DNA from: Mycobacterium sp. 1554424.7
GTDB taxonomy: Bacteria > Actinomycetota > Actinomycetes > Mycobacteriales > Mycobacteriaceae
DNA length: 64,000 nt
Assembly: GCF_001665295.1 (NCBI RefSeq)
Contig: NZ_LZSE01000034.1
Coordinates: 62,001 to 126,000, forward strand
Direction of reading: 5' to 3'
The notes under the pieces are model-generated. The model did no database searches, had not been told where the DNA came from, and saw only the letters and a program-made list of their open reading frames with translations. Positions 1 to 7,496 of the stretch are shown piece by piece. Position 1 is the first letter of the stretch. Each line of letters begins with the position of its first letter. Made by a program: the position numbers and the translations under genes.

Positions 1-55
1 CTTCCGGGCCCAAGGTCGGGTCTGACGACGACACCGTGAGCGCAGGGAACCCCTC
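1..55 (+). other. Probable 3' tail of an upstream gene, cut by the window edge
   Basis: The first bases are open in two forward frames, closing at TGA 23-25 or TGA 37-39, so one is probably the end of a gene starting left of the window. In M. tuberculosis the gene next to this cluster is the phosphate transporter pitA (Rv0545c), but too few residues remain to say. Bases 40-55 carry a weak ribosome-binding site (AGGGAA) for the gene at 56. Confidence 0.3.
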
Positions 56-361
56 ATGAGCCACTTCAGCGACTGGTTCAACTACCAGGCGTCCCTGAAG
101 ATCCTGGTCTTCTCGATGCTGGCCGGCGCCTTCCTGCCGGGAATGTTCGCGCTCGGGCTCCGGTTCCAGGCCGTGGGCGCGGGACAGGTCACCACCGACG
201 GCAGCCCACCGCATAAGAATCCGGTGCTCCTGGCGATCGCCTGGGCAATCTTCGCGCTGGTCATCGCGGTGATCCTGTTCGCGCTGCTCTACATCTCGCG
301 CGACTTCATCGCACACCAGACGGGACAGGCCTTCCTGGGGGCCAAGCCATCGCACAAGTAG
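56..361 (+). CDS. Small two-helix membrane protein, Rv0544c-like
   Basis: A 101-aa protein with two clear hydrophobic segments, about residues 15-35 and 56-80, separated by a short polar loop. The end is basic (SRDFIAHQTG...KPSHK). No catalytic motif is visible. Position, just before a DUF3349 gene and menE, matches Rv0544c of M. tuberculosis, a conserved membrane protein of unknown function. It probably starts the transcription unit leading into menE, because all four forward genes up to 3223 are closely spaced. Function unknown. Confidence 0.8.
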   Translation: MSHFSDWFNYQASLKILVFSMLAGAFLPGMFALGLRFQAVGAGQVTTDGSPPHKNPVLLAIAWAIFALVIAVILFALLYISRDFIAHQTGQAFLGAKPSHK

Positions 362-408
362 CATCGAATCGTCCACCCAGCCGAGCCCCCGCGGGGAGGG
401 ATAGCGAA

Positions 409-714
409 GTGAACGGATTCCTGAGCTCGATCGTCTCGTGGCTGCGCGCGGGATACCCGGAGGGCGTCCCGCCGACCGACACGTTCGCCGTGCTCGCCCT
501 GCTGACCCGTCGGTTGGGCAACGACGAGGTCAAGGCGGTGGCGCGCGAGCTCATGGAGCGCGGCTGCTTCGACGACATCGACATCGGTGTGGCGATCAGC
601 AAGATCACCGACGAGCTGCCGTCCGAAGAGGACGTCGAACGGGTGCGAACGCGGCTGGCCGCCCACGGCTGGCCGTTCGACGAGCCGAGCGGCGCCGCGG
701 AGGACCCCGCATAG
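409..714 (+). CDS. DUF3349 small soluble protein, Rv0543c-like
   Basis: A 101-aa acidic protein starting at GTG 409, with GGGGAGGG upstream at 394-401 as ribosome-binding site. It has the helical DUF3349 look: an N-terminal SSIVSWLRAGYPEGVP segment, a central NDEVKAVARELMERG helix and a conserved end near HGWPFDEP. This matches Rv0543c, a compact helical protein of unknown role. Its last codons contain GGAGGA (699-704), which looks like the ribosome-binding site for menE, so the two genes are probably translationally coupled. Confidence 0.85.
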   Translation: MNGFLSSIVSWLRAGYPEGVPPTDTFAVLALLTRRLGNDEVKAVARELMERGCFDDIDIGVAISKITDELPSEEDVERVRTRLAAHGWPFDEPSGAAEDPA

Positions 715-734
715 CTCTGCTGCGCGCGCTCCGC

Positions 735-1856
735 GTCGCGTCGGGCTCCGCCGCCGGGGTGCTGTTGCCCGCGCTGGAACGGGTGCTGGACGGCCGCGAT
801 CCCGCGCTGGTGGCGGTGCCGGACGGCGACGACCGCGCGTCGCCGGCGTTGCGGGTGGGTGAGCCCATCGACGACGACGTGGCCCTGGTCGCGAGCACGT
901 CGGGCACCACCGGCGCGCCCAAGGGCGCCCTGCTGACCGCCGCCGCCCTGACCGCCAGCGCCACGGCCACCCACGACCGCCTCGGTGGCCCCGGCGCCTG
1001 GCTGCTGGCGTTGCCGCCGTACCACATCGCCGGCGTGCAGGTGCTGGTGCGCAGCGTGCTCGCGGGCACCGCGCCCGTCGAGCTGGACGTTAGTTCGGGA
1101 TTCGATGTCACCGAATTGCCCTCTGCCATAGGACGATTGGGGGCCGGCCGGCGGTACGCGTCGCTGGTCGCCGCCCAGCTGGCCAAGGCGCTCGCCGACC
1201 CGGCGGCCACGGCGGCGCTGGCCGAACTCGACGCCGTGCTGCTCGGCGGCGGGCCGGCCCCGCGGCCGATCATGGACGCCGCCGCGGCCGCGGGCGTCGC
1301 GGTGGTGCGCACCTACGGGATGAGCGAGACCGCGGGGGGCTGCGTCTACGACGGGGTCCCGCTGGGCGGGGTGCGTGTGCGGGTGGTCGACGGTCGCATC
1401 GTCATCGGGGGCGCCACGCTGGCCAAGGGCTACCGCAACCCGGTCGAGCCCGATCCGTTCGCCGAGCCGGGCTGGTTTTACACCGACGACGTGGGCGCCG
1501 TCTCCGAGTCCGGTGAGCTGACCGTGCTCGGCCGCGCCGACGACGCGATCAGCACCGGCGGGCTGACCGTGCTGCCGCAGCCGGTCGAGGCCGCACTGAG
1601 CACGCATCCCGCCGTCGGCGACTGCGCGGTGTTCGGAGTCGCCGACGACCGGCTGGGGCAGCGGGTGGTCGCCGCGATCGTGGTGCGCGAGGGCGGCGAG
1701 GCGCCGACGCTGGAGGCGCTGCGGGCCCATGTGGCCCGCACCCTGGATGCCACCGCGGCGCCCCGGGAGTTGCACGTCGTGGACGCGCTGCCGCGGCGCG
1801 GCATCGGCAAGGTCGACCGGGCGGCGCTGGTGCGCCGCTTCGCCAGCAGCGACTAA
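735..1856 (+). CDS. menE: o-Succinylbenzoate-CoA ligase MenE
   Basis: Adenylate-forming enzyme that activates o-succinylbenzoate with CoA in menaquinone synthesis. The AMP-binding signature STSGTTGAPKGALL lies near residue 55, followed by the YGMSE core, the YTDD motif and the C-terminal lysine region RRGIGKVDRAALV. The start is uncertain. No ATG exists upstream in frame; GTG codons lie at 735, 759 and 783. The 783 start matches the short M. tuberculosis form (about 362 aa), but the frame is open and family-like back to about 714, and the best ribosome-binding site (GGAGGA 699-704) points to an unusual start near 711-720. I give 735 as a compromise. menA lies about 9 kb away. Confidence 0.9.
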   Translation, partial: VASGSAAGVLLPALERVLDGRDPALVAVPDGDDRASPALRVGEPIDDDVALVASTSGTTGAPKGALLTAAALTASATATHDRLGGPGAWLLALPPYHIAGVQVLVRSVLAGTAPVELDVSSGFDVTELPSAIGRLGAGRRYASLVAAQLAKALADPAATAALAELDAVLLGGGPAPRPIMDAAAAAGVAVVRTYGMSETAGGCVYDGVPLGGVRVRVVDGRIVIGGATLAKGYRNPVEPDPFAEPGWFYTDDVGAVSESGELTVLGRADDAISTGGLTVLPQPVEAALSTHPAVGDCAVFGVADDRLGQRVVAAIVVREGGEAPTLEALRAHVARTLDATAAPRELHVVDALPRRGIGKVDRAALVRRFASSD

Positions 1857-1870
1857 TAGGCTGGGCGACC

Positions 1871-3223
1871 GTGAGGGTCGCGCGACGGGAGACGCTGGCC
1901 GTCGCGGTCGCGGCCGCACTGGTGACGGCGGCGTTCGTGCTGCCGCGCCTGCACCTGGGCGTGCGACCGCGGCTCGATGTCGCCCAGGAGCGGTTCGGCA
2001 CGCGCACCGGGGCCACGCCCATCTTCGGGGCGTGGGAGATCCACGCCGGCTGGGGCACCGGGCCCGCCATATTCATAGCGGTGGCCGCCGTGCTGTGGGG
2101 ATCCGCTGTGGCGCAACGGCTTTCGTGGCGGACGCTGACGCTGGGCACGTGGGCCACGACCGGCGCGTGGGCGTTCGCGCTGGCAATGATCGACGGCTGG
2201 CAACGCGGCTTCGCCGGGCGGCTGACCACCCGGGACGAGTACCTGTCGCAGGTGCCCACCATCACCGACATACCGGCGGCGGTGCGCACGTTCTCCAGCC
2301 GCATCGTCGACTACCAGCCCAACTCGTGGGTGACCCACGTGTCGGGGCATCCGCCGGGCGCGCTGTTGACGTTCGTGTGGCTGGACCGGATCGGGCTGCA
2401 CGGGGGTGCCTGGGCCGGGCTGCTGTGCCTGCTGGCCGGGTCTAGCGCGGCGGCGGCCGTCGTGATCGCCGTGCGCGCGCTGGCCGACGAGCGGACCGCG
2501 CGCCGGGCGGCGCCGTTCGTCGCGGTCGCTCCGACGGCGATCTGGGTCGCGGTGTCGGCCGACGGGTATTTCGCCGGGGTCGCGGCATGGGGCCTCGCGC
2601 TGTTGGCCGTGGCGGTGCGCCGCCCGGTCCGGTTCCCCGCGTTGGTGGCCGCGGGCGCGGGCCTGCTGCTGGGGTGGAGCGTGTTCCTGAGCTACGGCCT
2701 CATGTTGCTGGGGCTGCCGGCGCTGGCGGTGCTGGTCTCGGCCGCCGACTGGCGCGCGGTGCTGCGCGCGCTCGGCCCGGCGGCGCTGGCCGCGCTGACG
2801 GTCGCGGTGGCCTTCGCCGTCGGGGGGTTCTTCTGGTTCGAGGGCTATGCCCTTGTGCAGCAACGCTATTGGCAGGGCATCGCCAAGGACCGGCCGTTCC
2901 AGTATTGGGTTTGGGCCAACCTCGCCAGCGTCGTCTGCGCGATCGGATTGGGCAGCGTCGCCGGCCTCACCCGCGCGTTCGACCGGGCCGCCGTCCGCCG
3001 CCGCTGCGGCTTCCACCTGGTGCTGCTGGCGATGCTGGCCGCCATCGCCTGCGCCGACCTTTCCATGCTGAGCAAGGCCGAGGTCGAACGCATCTGGCTG
3101 CCGTTCACCGTCTGGCTCACTGCGGCGCCCGCGTTGCTGCCGGTGCGCTCACACCGTATGTGGCTGGCGGTCAACGTCATTGGCGCCCTGCTGCTGAACA
3201 CCCTCATCCTCACCAACTGGTGA
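1871..3223 (+). CDS. Polytopic membrane protein, Rv0541c-like
   Basis: A 450-aa protein starting at GTG 1871, 14 bases after menE. About ten hydrophobic segments are spread along its length, and a short loop has the motif SGHPPGALL (about residue 158), seen in GT-C-like membrane proteins of actinobacteria. Position and size match Rv0541c, a conserved integral membrane protein. The final hydrophobic stretch runs to the stop. No activity can be assigned. It converges on the gene ending at 3474 across a repeat-filled gap. Confidence 0.82.
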   Translation: MRVARRETLAVAVAAALVTAAFVLPRLHLGVRPRLDVAQERFGTRTGATPIFGAWEIHAGWGTGPAIFIAVAAVLWGSAVAQRLSWRTLTLGTWATTGAWAFALAMIDGWQRGFAGRLTTRDEYLSQVPTITDIPAAVRTFSSRIVDYQPNSWVTHVSGHPPGALLTFVWLDRIGLHGGAWAGLLCLLAGSSAAAAVVIAVRALADERTARRAAPFVAVAPTAIWVAVSADGYFAGVAAWGLALLAVAVRRPVRFPALVAAGAGLLLGWSVFLSYGLMLLGLPALAVLVSAADWRAVLRALGPAALAALTVAVAFAVGGFFWFEGYALVQQRYWQGIAKDRPFQYWVWANLASVVCAIGLGSVAGLTRAFDRAAVRRRCGFHLVLLAMLAAIACADLSMLSKAEVERIWLPFTVWLTAAPALLPVRSHRMWLAVNVIGALLLNTLILTNW

Positions 3224-3242
3224 TCGAGTGTGAACTGCGGGA

Positions 3243-3326
3243 TTTCCGTGTGTATGCAGGGCGGGATTTCGGCGATTTTTCCGCCCTGCATTCACACGCA
3301 AAGCCCAGGATTCACACGCAAATGCG
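3243..3326. repeat. Dispersed hairpin/CACACGCAA repeat, copy 1
   Basis: An element of about 84 bp, near-identical to 3385-3467. A hairpin with 11 perfect base pairs (ATGCAGGGCGG 3254-3264 with CCGCCCTGCAT 3281-3291), extended by GTGTG/CACAC, is followed by CACACGCAAAGCCCAGGATTCACACGCAA, split here as CACACGCAA and GATTCACACGCAA. Related elements lie at 11853 and 60291. Confidence 0.85.
3248..3297. terminator. Candidate bidirectional hairpin terminator
   Basis: The inverted repeat 3248-3264 / 3281-3297, with a T-rich loop, sits between convergent genes ending at 3223 (+) and 3474 (-). There is no classical U-tract after the stem, so the terminator role is inferred from symmetry and location. 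Confidence 0.45.
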
Positions 3327-3384
3327 CCGAGACGGTGCCACCGCAGCGAGTATGCGCTGACGGCTTTCCGTGTGCGCTGACGGC

Positions 3385-3467
3385 TTTCCGTGTGTATGCA
3401 CGGCGGGATTTCGGCGATTTTTCCGCCCTGCATACACGCGCAAAGCCCAGGATTCACACGCAATGCG
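3385..3467. repeat. Dispersed hairpin/CACACGCAA repeat, copy 2
   Basis: Second copy of the 3243 element, with one stem mismatch (CAC for CAG) and otherwise nearly identical to the CACACGCAA tail. A 20-base unit, CGGCTTTCCGTGTGCGCTGA (3361-3380), repeats in part just before it, suggesting slippage or unequal exchange between copies. Confidence 0.85.
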
Positions 3468-3473
3468 AAGGGC

Positions 3474-4136
3474 TCAGAGCCCGGCCGCTCGGGTGGCCCG
3501 CGCGAACCGGCTGGCGGCCCGGCACGCGTCGCGGACGGCGGCGACGTCGTCGACGACGTCGATGTCGGCCAGTGGCCGCACCGTCGTCGCGTCGATGCCG
3601 TTGTCGCGCAACGCCTTCAGCGTCAGCTCCCCGGTGTCGGGTCGAGACATTGGCACGCCGCGCAGGCATTCGGCCATCGCCGGCGCCGCCACCCCGAGCG
3701 CCCACCACCCGCCGTCTTCGGCCAGCCCGAGAATGGCCGGCGATTGCAGCAGGCGGCGCGCGCAGTCGGTTAGCAGCTCGGCGGTGACCTGCGGGGTGTC
3801 CATCCCGATCTGCAGGACCGGATACCCCTCCGCCGAGTCGGCGTGGGCGTTGGCGAGCCGGTCGGCGAAGTCGTCCCCGCGCTGGGCGATCACGGTGAAG
3901 GACTCGAGCCGGCGCCGGATCTCGGCGGCCCGCGCCGCCGCGCCGAGATCGCCCGTGAGGGCCACCACCCGCGCCGCCACCGGCGCGGCGGCCACGGCGT
4001 CGAGCGTGTCCAGGAGTGCGGCGGCGGCGATGTCGGCGGCCGCCGCGTCACCGACCGTCGCCGCGAGGCGAGTCTTGGCGCGGCCCGGCTCCGGCGCCTT
4101 GGCGACCACCAGCAGGGTCACCGGCAGCACGCTCAC
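3474..4136 (-). CDS. DUF2064 / TIGR04282-type nucleotidyl-glycosyltransferase-like protein, Rv0540-like
   Basis: A 220-aa protein of the DUF2064 (glycosyltransferase-A-like, CofC-like) family. The N-terminal motif LLVVAKAPEPGRAKTRLAA is the family's nucleotide-binding signature. A metal/substrate segment QIGMDTPQV lies near residue 110, and EDGGWWALGV near residue 140. It overlaps the glycosyltransferase gene upstream by four bases (ATGA, 4133-4136), so the two are probably co-translated. In other bacteria this family accompanies glycosyltransferases in glycolipid or arsenosugar pathways. The substrate here is unknown. Confidence 0.85.
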   Translation of the reverse strand: MSVLPVTLLVVAKAPEPGRAKTRLAATVGDAAAADIAAAALLDTLDAVAAAPVAARVVALTGDLGAAARAAEIRRRLESFTVIAQRGDDFADRLANAHADSAEGYPVLQIGMDTPQVTAELLTDCARRLLQSPAILGLAEDGGWWALGVAAPAMAECLRGVPMSRPDTGELTLKALRDNGIDATTVRPLADIDVVDDVAAVRDACRAASRFARATRAAGL

Positions 4137-4786
4137 GAGATCACCTTCCAGAAGTCCAGGATCGCGGTGATGCTGCCCCGCAGCGAACCGCTGACCTTCG
4201 ACTTGCCGCCCGTGCGGGGTCCGTAGCCGACGTCGAGCTCGACGACGCGCCAGCCGGCCGCGGCGGCCCGGACCAGCAGCTCGAGCGGGTAGCCCGATCG
4301 CCGGTCGGCGACGCCCAGGTTCAGCAGCGCGTCGCGCCGGGCGACGCGCATCGGCGCGATGTCGTGCACCGGCAGGCCGTGGCGGGTGCGCAGCCGCCAG
4401 CTCATCACCACGGTGCCCACCCGCGCGACCCAGGGCCAGTGCAGCCCGGGCACCGGCCGGCGCCGGCCGGTCACCAGGTCGGCGCCGTCGAGCGCGGCGA
4501 CCAGCCGGGGCAGGTCGCCAGGGTCCATCGAGCCGTCGGCGTCGATCACCGCGACGATCGGGGTGGTCGCGGCGACCACGCCGGCGTGCACCGCCGACCC
4601 GTAACCGGGCCGCGGTTCGGACACCACGCGCGCGCCGTGACGTGTTGCCACGGCGGCGGTTTCGTCCGTGCTGTTGTTGTCGACCACCAGCGCCCGATAG
4701 CCCGCGGGGATGGCCACCAGCACCGACGGCAGCGACTCCTCCTCGTTGAGACAGGGCAGCACCACCGTCACCGCGTCGTCGGGCAT
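4133..4786 (-). CDS. Family 2 glycosyltransferase (polyprenyl-phosphate sugar synthase-like), Rv0539-like
   Basis: A 217-aa GT2 enzyme. VVLPCLNEEESLPSVL at the N-terminus, the DNNSTD motif, the DADGSMDP metal-binding motif (about residue 86) and VTGRRRP fit a dolichyl/polyprenyl-phosphate sugar transferase. There are no strong membrane helices, so it is probably membrane-associated through partners. It is encoded four bases after the large mucin-like gene and overlaps the DUF2064 gene, forming a three-gene minus-strand unit 7220 > 3474. The donor sugar and acceptor are not known. Confidence 0.88.
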   Translation of the reverse strand: MPDDAVTVVLPCLNEEESLPSVLVAIPAGYRALVVDNNSTDETAAVATRHGARVVSEPRPGYGSAVHAGVVAATTPIVAVIDADGSMDPGDLPRLVAALDGADLVTGRRRPVPGLHWPWVARVGTVVMSWRLRTRHGLPVHDIAPMRVARRDALLNLGVADRRSGYPLELLVRAAAAGWRVVELDVGYGPRTGGKSKVSGSLRGSITAILDFWKVIS

Positions 4787-4790
4787 CCGA

Positions 4791-7220
4791 TCAGTGATGG
4801 GGGGTGACCGGCGGCGGCGCTTGCGGCTTGGGGGTCACCGGCTGCTGCGGGGTCACGGGCTGCTGGGTGTGCGGAACGGTCTGCTGCGTCTGCGGCGGAA
4901 CGGTCTGCTGCGTCTGCGGTTTCGTCGGCGGCGGCGCCTGCGTCGTCACCGGCGCCTGCGTCGTCACCGGCGCCTGCGTCGTCACTGGCGCCTGCGTCGT
5001 CACTGGCGGCTGCGTCGTGGTCACGAGCGGTTGCTTCGTCGTCGGTTCGGTGGTGGTCGTCGTCGGCTGGGTTGTTGTCGTCGTCGGCTCGGTCGTGGTC
5101 GTCGTGGATGGTGTCGTGGACGTCTCCGTCGTGGTCGTCGTAGTCGTCGTCACCGTGGTCGTGGTGGTCGTCGGCGTCGTGCTCGAGGACGTCGGCGTCG
5201 TGGTCGTCGGCCCGTTCGGGTAGGGGTAGTACGGCGGGCGCCAGCCCGGGTACGGAACGGTGACCGGGACCGGCAGCGGCATACCCGGGTCCGGGTTGGG
5301 CACGAAAGCGGGAACGGGCGCCGGGGCGGAACCGCCGGATACCAGCTGCGGCGGAATGAAGCCGTTGGCGTCCGGGATGATGCCGCCCTGGAAACCCGCG
5401 TTGGGCAGATCGGGCGGCGGCGGAGGCACCGGCGCCTGCTGCTGCGTGGGCAACAGCGGCATGAACTTGCCCGGAGCGGCGTTCTGGTGGCCCACCACCG
5501 GCTGCGCGCTCGCGGTCGGCCGAACGGCGATGGCCACCGCGGCGGCCAGCGTCGCCAATCCCACGACGGCGAAGGCGATGACGGCGTTGCCGAGCACCAG
5601 CGACCGCCTGCTCAGCGGGGCCCGTCCCGTCGCGGTGGTTTCGGGATCGTCGTCGAAGCCGTCGCCGTACCCGTCGTCCACGCCGAGCGGCTCGTCCTGG
5701 TCGGTCAGCGAGTACGCCAGCTGCTGATCGGCGGCAGCCGGCTCGGGCGCGGGCGCGAACGAGGTCTCGTCACCGGCGGGGACCGACGCCGTCGCGTCCC
5801 CGGCGAGCAGAGCCGCGGGGACCATCGCCGTCGCCGCTCCCGCCGCGACCGGCGGCTGAGGCATCAGGGGCGCCAACCCCGCGGCCAGCGCCGCACCGCG
5901 CGCGAACACGAAGTCGGGCCGCTCGAGGACCTCCACCCGCAACGGCGCCCGGGCGCGCAGCCGTTCGGCGACGTCGGTCAGCTCGTCCAGCGTGCCCAGC
6001 ACATAGGCGGCGTCGACGGCGAACGGCGCGGAGCGCAGCCACTCCAGCACCATGTCGACCGCCACCGCCGCGGCGTCCACGCCCTGCAGCGCCGCGGTGG
6101 CCAACACCGCCGCCACGGCGTCGGCCGCGCCCAGCGCCACCAGCGTCGCCGCTTCCGCGGTGACCACCAACGCGACCGCGCCGGGAAGCGCGTTGCCGCG
6201 GAAGACCGTCCGCAACAGCGCCGTCACCGCGTCCGGCTGCGAAGCCAGCCCGACGTCGCGGAACCCCGCGCCCGCCAACGCTTGACGCATCGCTTCCGCC
6301 TGACCCGCATCGGGGGAGTAGACCCGGGTGGCAACGAGATGCCTGCCCTCGTCGGCAAGCGCCTGCTGCACGCCGCCGACCGTCTGGATCAGCGTTTCGA
6401 ACGGCTGGATCGGCAGCTCGACCACCAGGTGCTTGATCGCCGCATAGCCGCCGCCGACGGGTCCCACGAGCGCCAACCGCGCGACGGAGCCGGCGACCGC
6501 GATGCCGAGCACCGCGTCCGTCGCCCCCAGCCGTCGTGAGGTGAGCCCCACGGGGCCGGTTTTCGCGTCGTCGTCGTCCTCGGGCTCGGTCAGCCACTCC
6601 ATCGGAAGCAGGTCGGATTCGCCGGCCATCGAGTACGCCAAGTCGGCGCCCACCTGGCCGCTCGGGGGGGTGCCCCGGAAAGCGGGGGCCATCGCCGTCG
6701 CATCCCCGGCCCCGACCGCGGGGGCCATCGCAGTCGCATCCCCGGCCCCGACCGCGGGGGCCATCGCCGTCGCATCCCCGGCCCCGACCGCGGGGGCCAT
6801 CGCCGTCGCGTCCCCCGCGAGCCCGGCCGCCAGGGCCGCGCCACGGGCCAGCACGAGGGTGGGGTCGTCGGCGGCCTGGGCCTGCATGGTTGCGGTGGCG
6901 CTTCCAGGGACCGACAGCGCGCCGGTGGCCTGCGACTCCGACAGCACCGCAACATTCTGGACGCCGGAGTCCTCCAAGGCCCGGCGCAACTCGTCGACTC
7001 GGCGCTGATCGGACCAGCACAGCCGAGTGGCGAGCAGTCGGTGGTTTTCGTTGGCCAGCAACCGATTCGTGCCGACGACGGTTTCGGTCAACTTTTCGAT
7101 CGGGTTGTCAAAGAGGTCGACGGCGTACTCGTCGATCAGGGCCGCGCCGCTTCCCCCCGACCCGACGAGCGCGAGGCGGGCACGCGGCCCCGTGACGGCC
7201 ACCCCCAAAACGACGTCCAT
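4791..7220 (-). CDS. Large Thr/Pro-rich membrane protein with duplicated N-terminal module, Rv0538-like
   Basis: An 809-aa protein starting at ATG 7220 behind AAGGAGAG. Two related modules, each beginning VLGVAV/VLGIAV and ending in FARGAALAAGLA or LARGAALAAGLA, occupy about residues 1-135 and 236-470; they resemble the mycobacterial DUF7159 family. Between them lie four GDATAMAPA repeats. One membrane helix (about 545-567) is followed by a long Pro-rich region and a Thr-rich tail (TTTT runs, four PVTTQA repeats), which is probably extracellular and could be O-mannosylated. M. tuberculosis Rv0538 is shorter (about 548 aa), so this version looks expanded. Function unknown. Confidence 0.82.
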   Translation of the reverse strand: MDVVLGVAVTGPRARLALVGSGGSGAALIDEYAVDLFDNPIEKLTETVVGTNRLLANENHRLLATRLCWSDQRRVDELRRALEDSGVQNVAVLSESQATGALSVPGSATATMQAQAADDPTLVLARGAALAAGLAGDATAMAPAVGAGDATAMAPAVGAGDATAMAPAVGAGDATAMAPAFRGTPPSGQVGADLAYSMAGESDLLPMEWLTEPEDDDDAKTGPVGLTSRRLGATDAVLGIAVAGSVARLALVGPVGGGYAAIKHLVVELPIQPFETLIQTVGGVQQALADEGRHLVATRVYSPDAGQAEAMRQALAGAGFRDVGLASQPDAVTALLRTVFRGNALPGAVALVVTAEAATLVALGAADAVAAVLATAALQGVDAAAVAVDMVLEWLRSAPFAVDAAYVLGTLDELTDVAERLRARAPLRVEVLERPDFVFARGAALAAGLAPLMPQPPVAAGAATAMVPAALLAGDATASVPAGDETSFAPAPEPAAADQQLAYSLTDQDEPLGVDDGYGDGFDDDPETTATGRAPLSRRSLVLGNAVIAFAVVGLATLAAAVAIAVRPTASAQPVVGHQNAAPGKFMPLLPTQQQAPVPPPPPDLPNAGFQGGIIPDANGFIPPQLVSGGSAPAPVPAFVPNPDPGMPLPVPVTVPYPGWRPPYYPYPNGPTTTTPTSSSTTPTTTTTTVTTTTTTTTETSTTPSTTTTTEPTTTTTQPTTTTTEPTTKQPLVTTTQPPVTTQAPVTTQAPVTTQAPVTTQAPPPTKPQTQQTVPPQTQQTVPHTQQPVTPQQPVTPKPQAPPPVTPHH
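4936..5010 (-). repeat. 18-bp tandem repeat encoding PVTTQA
   Basis: About four in-frame 18-bp units (gcctgcgtcgtcaccggc and variants on the plus strand) within the Thr/Pro tail. The period is a multiple of three, so copy number can change without a frameshift. Confidence 0.7.
6688..6831 (-). repeat. 36-bp tandem repeat encoding GDATAMAPAVGA
   Basis: Units begin with gccatcg at 6688, 6724, 6760 and 6796, an exact 36-base spacing, with only a few substitutions between copies. They encode a 12-residue repeat. This is a likely variable-number repeat. Confidence 0.85.
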
Positions 7221-7496
7221 ACCTGCTCTCCTTCGGCTGGCTACCCCTCAACCAGCATGCCCCGGCATCATTACACTGCGATGCCGTCGGCAGTAACAGT
7301 CATTCGGGCTATAACGTTTCATATGAAATTCCCGGCGTGGCAAACCGCCCCGCGAAACGCACACGTCTCGGCACTGCCCCGTCGCCCGAACGGAGATTAT
7401 GTTTCCAAGTAAGCAACGTGGTCGGTGCGGCCGGGGGTTCCCCCGCCCCACAACCGAAGTTGCGCCGCAAGCCGTCCTCGACCACCGGGGGGATCC

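Noticed and set aside
306-1919. Long open frame on the minus strand opposite menE
   Set aside because: Arg/Pro/Gly-rich composition and no family motifs; it is the antisense shadow of menE in high-GC DNA.
6688-6831. Regular 36-bp repeats considered as a CRISPR array
   Set aside because: Repeats are contiguous with no spacers, in frame within a coding region, and no cas genes are near.
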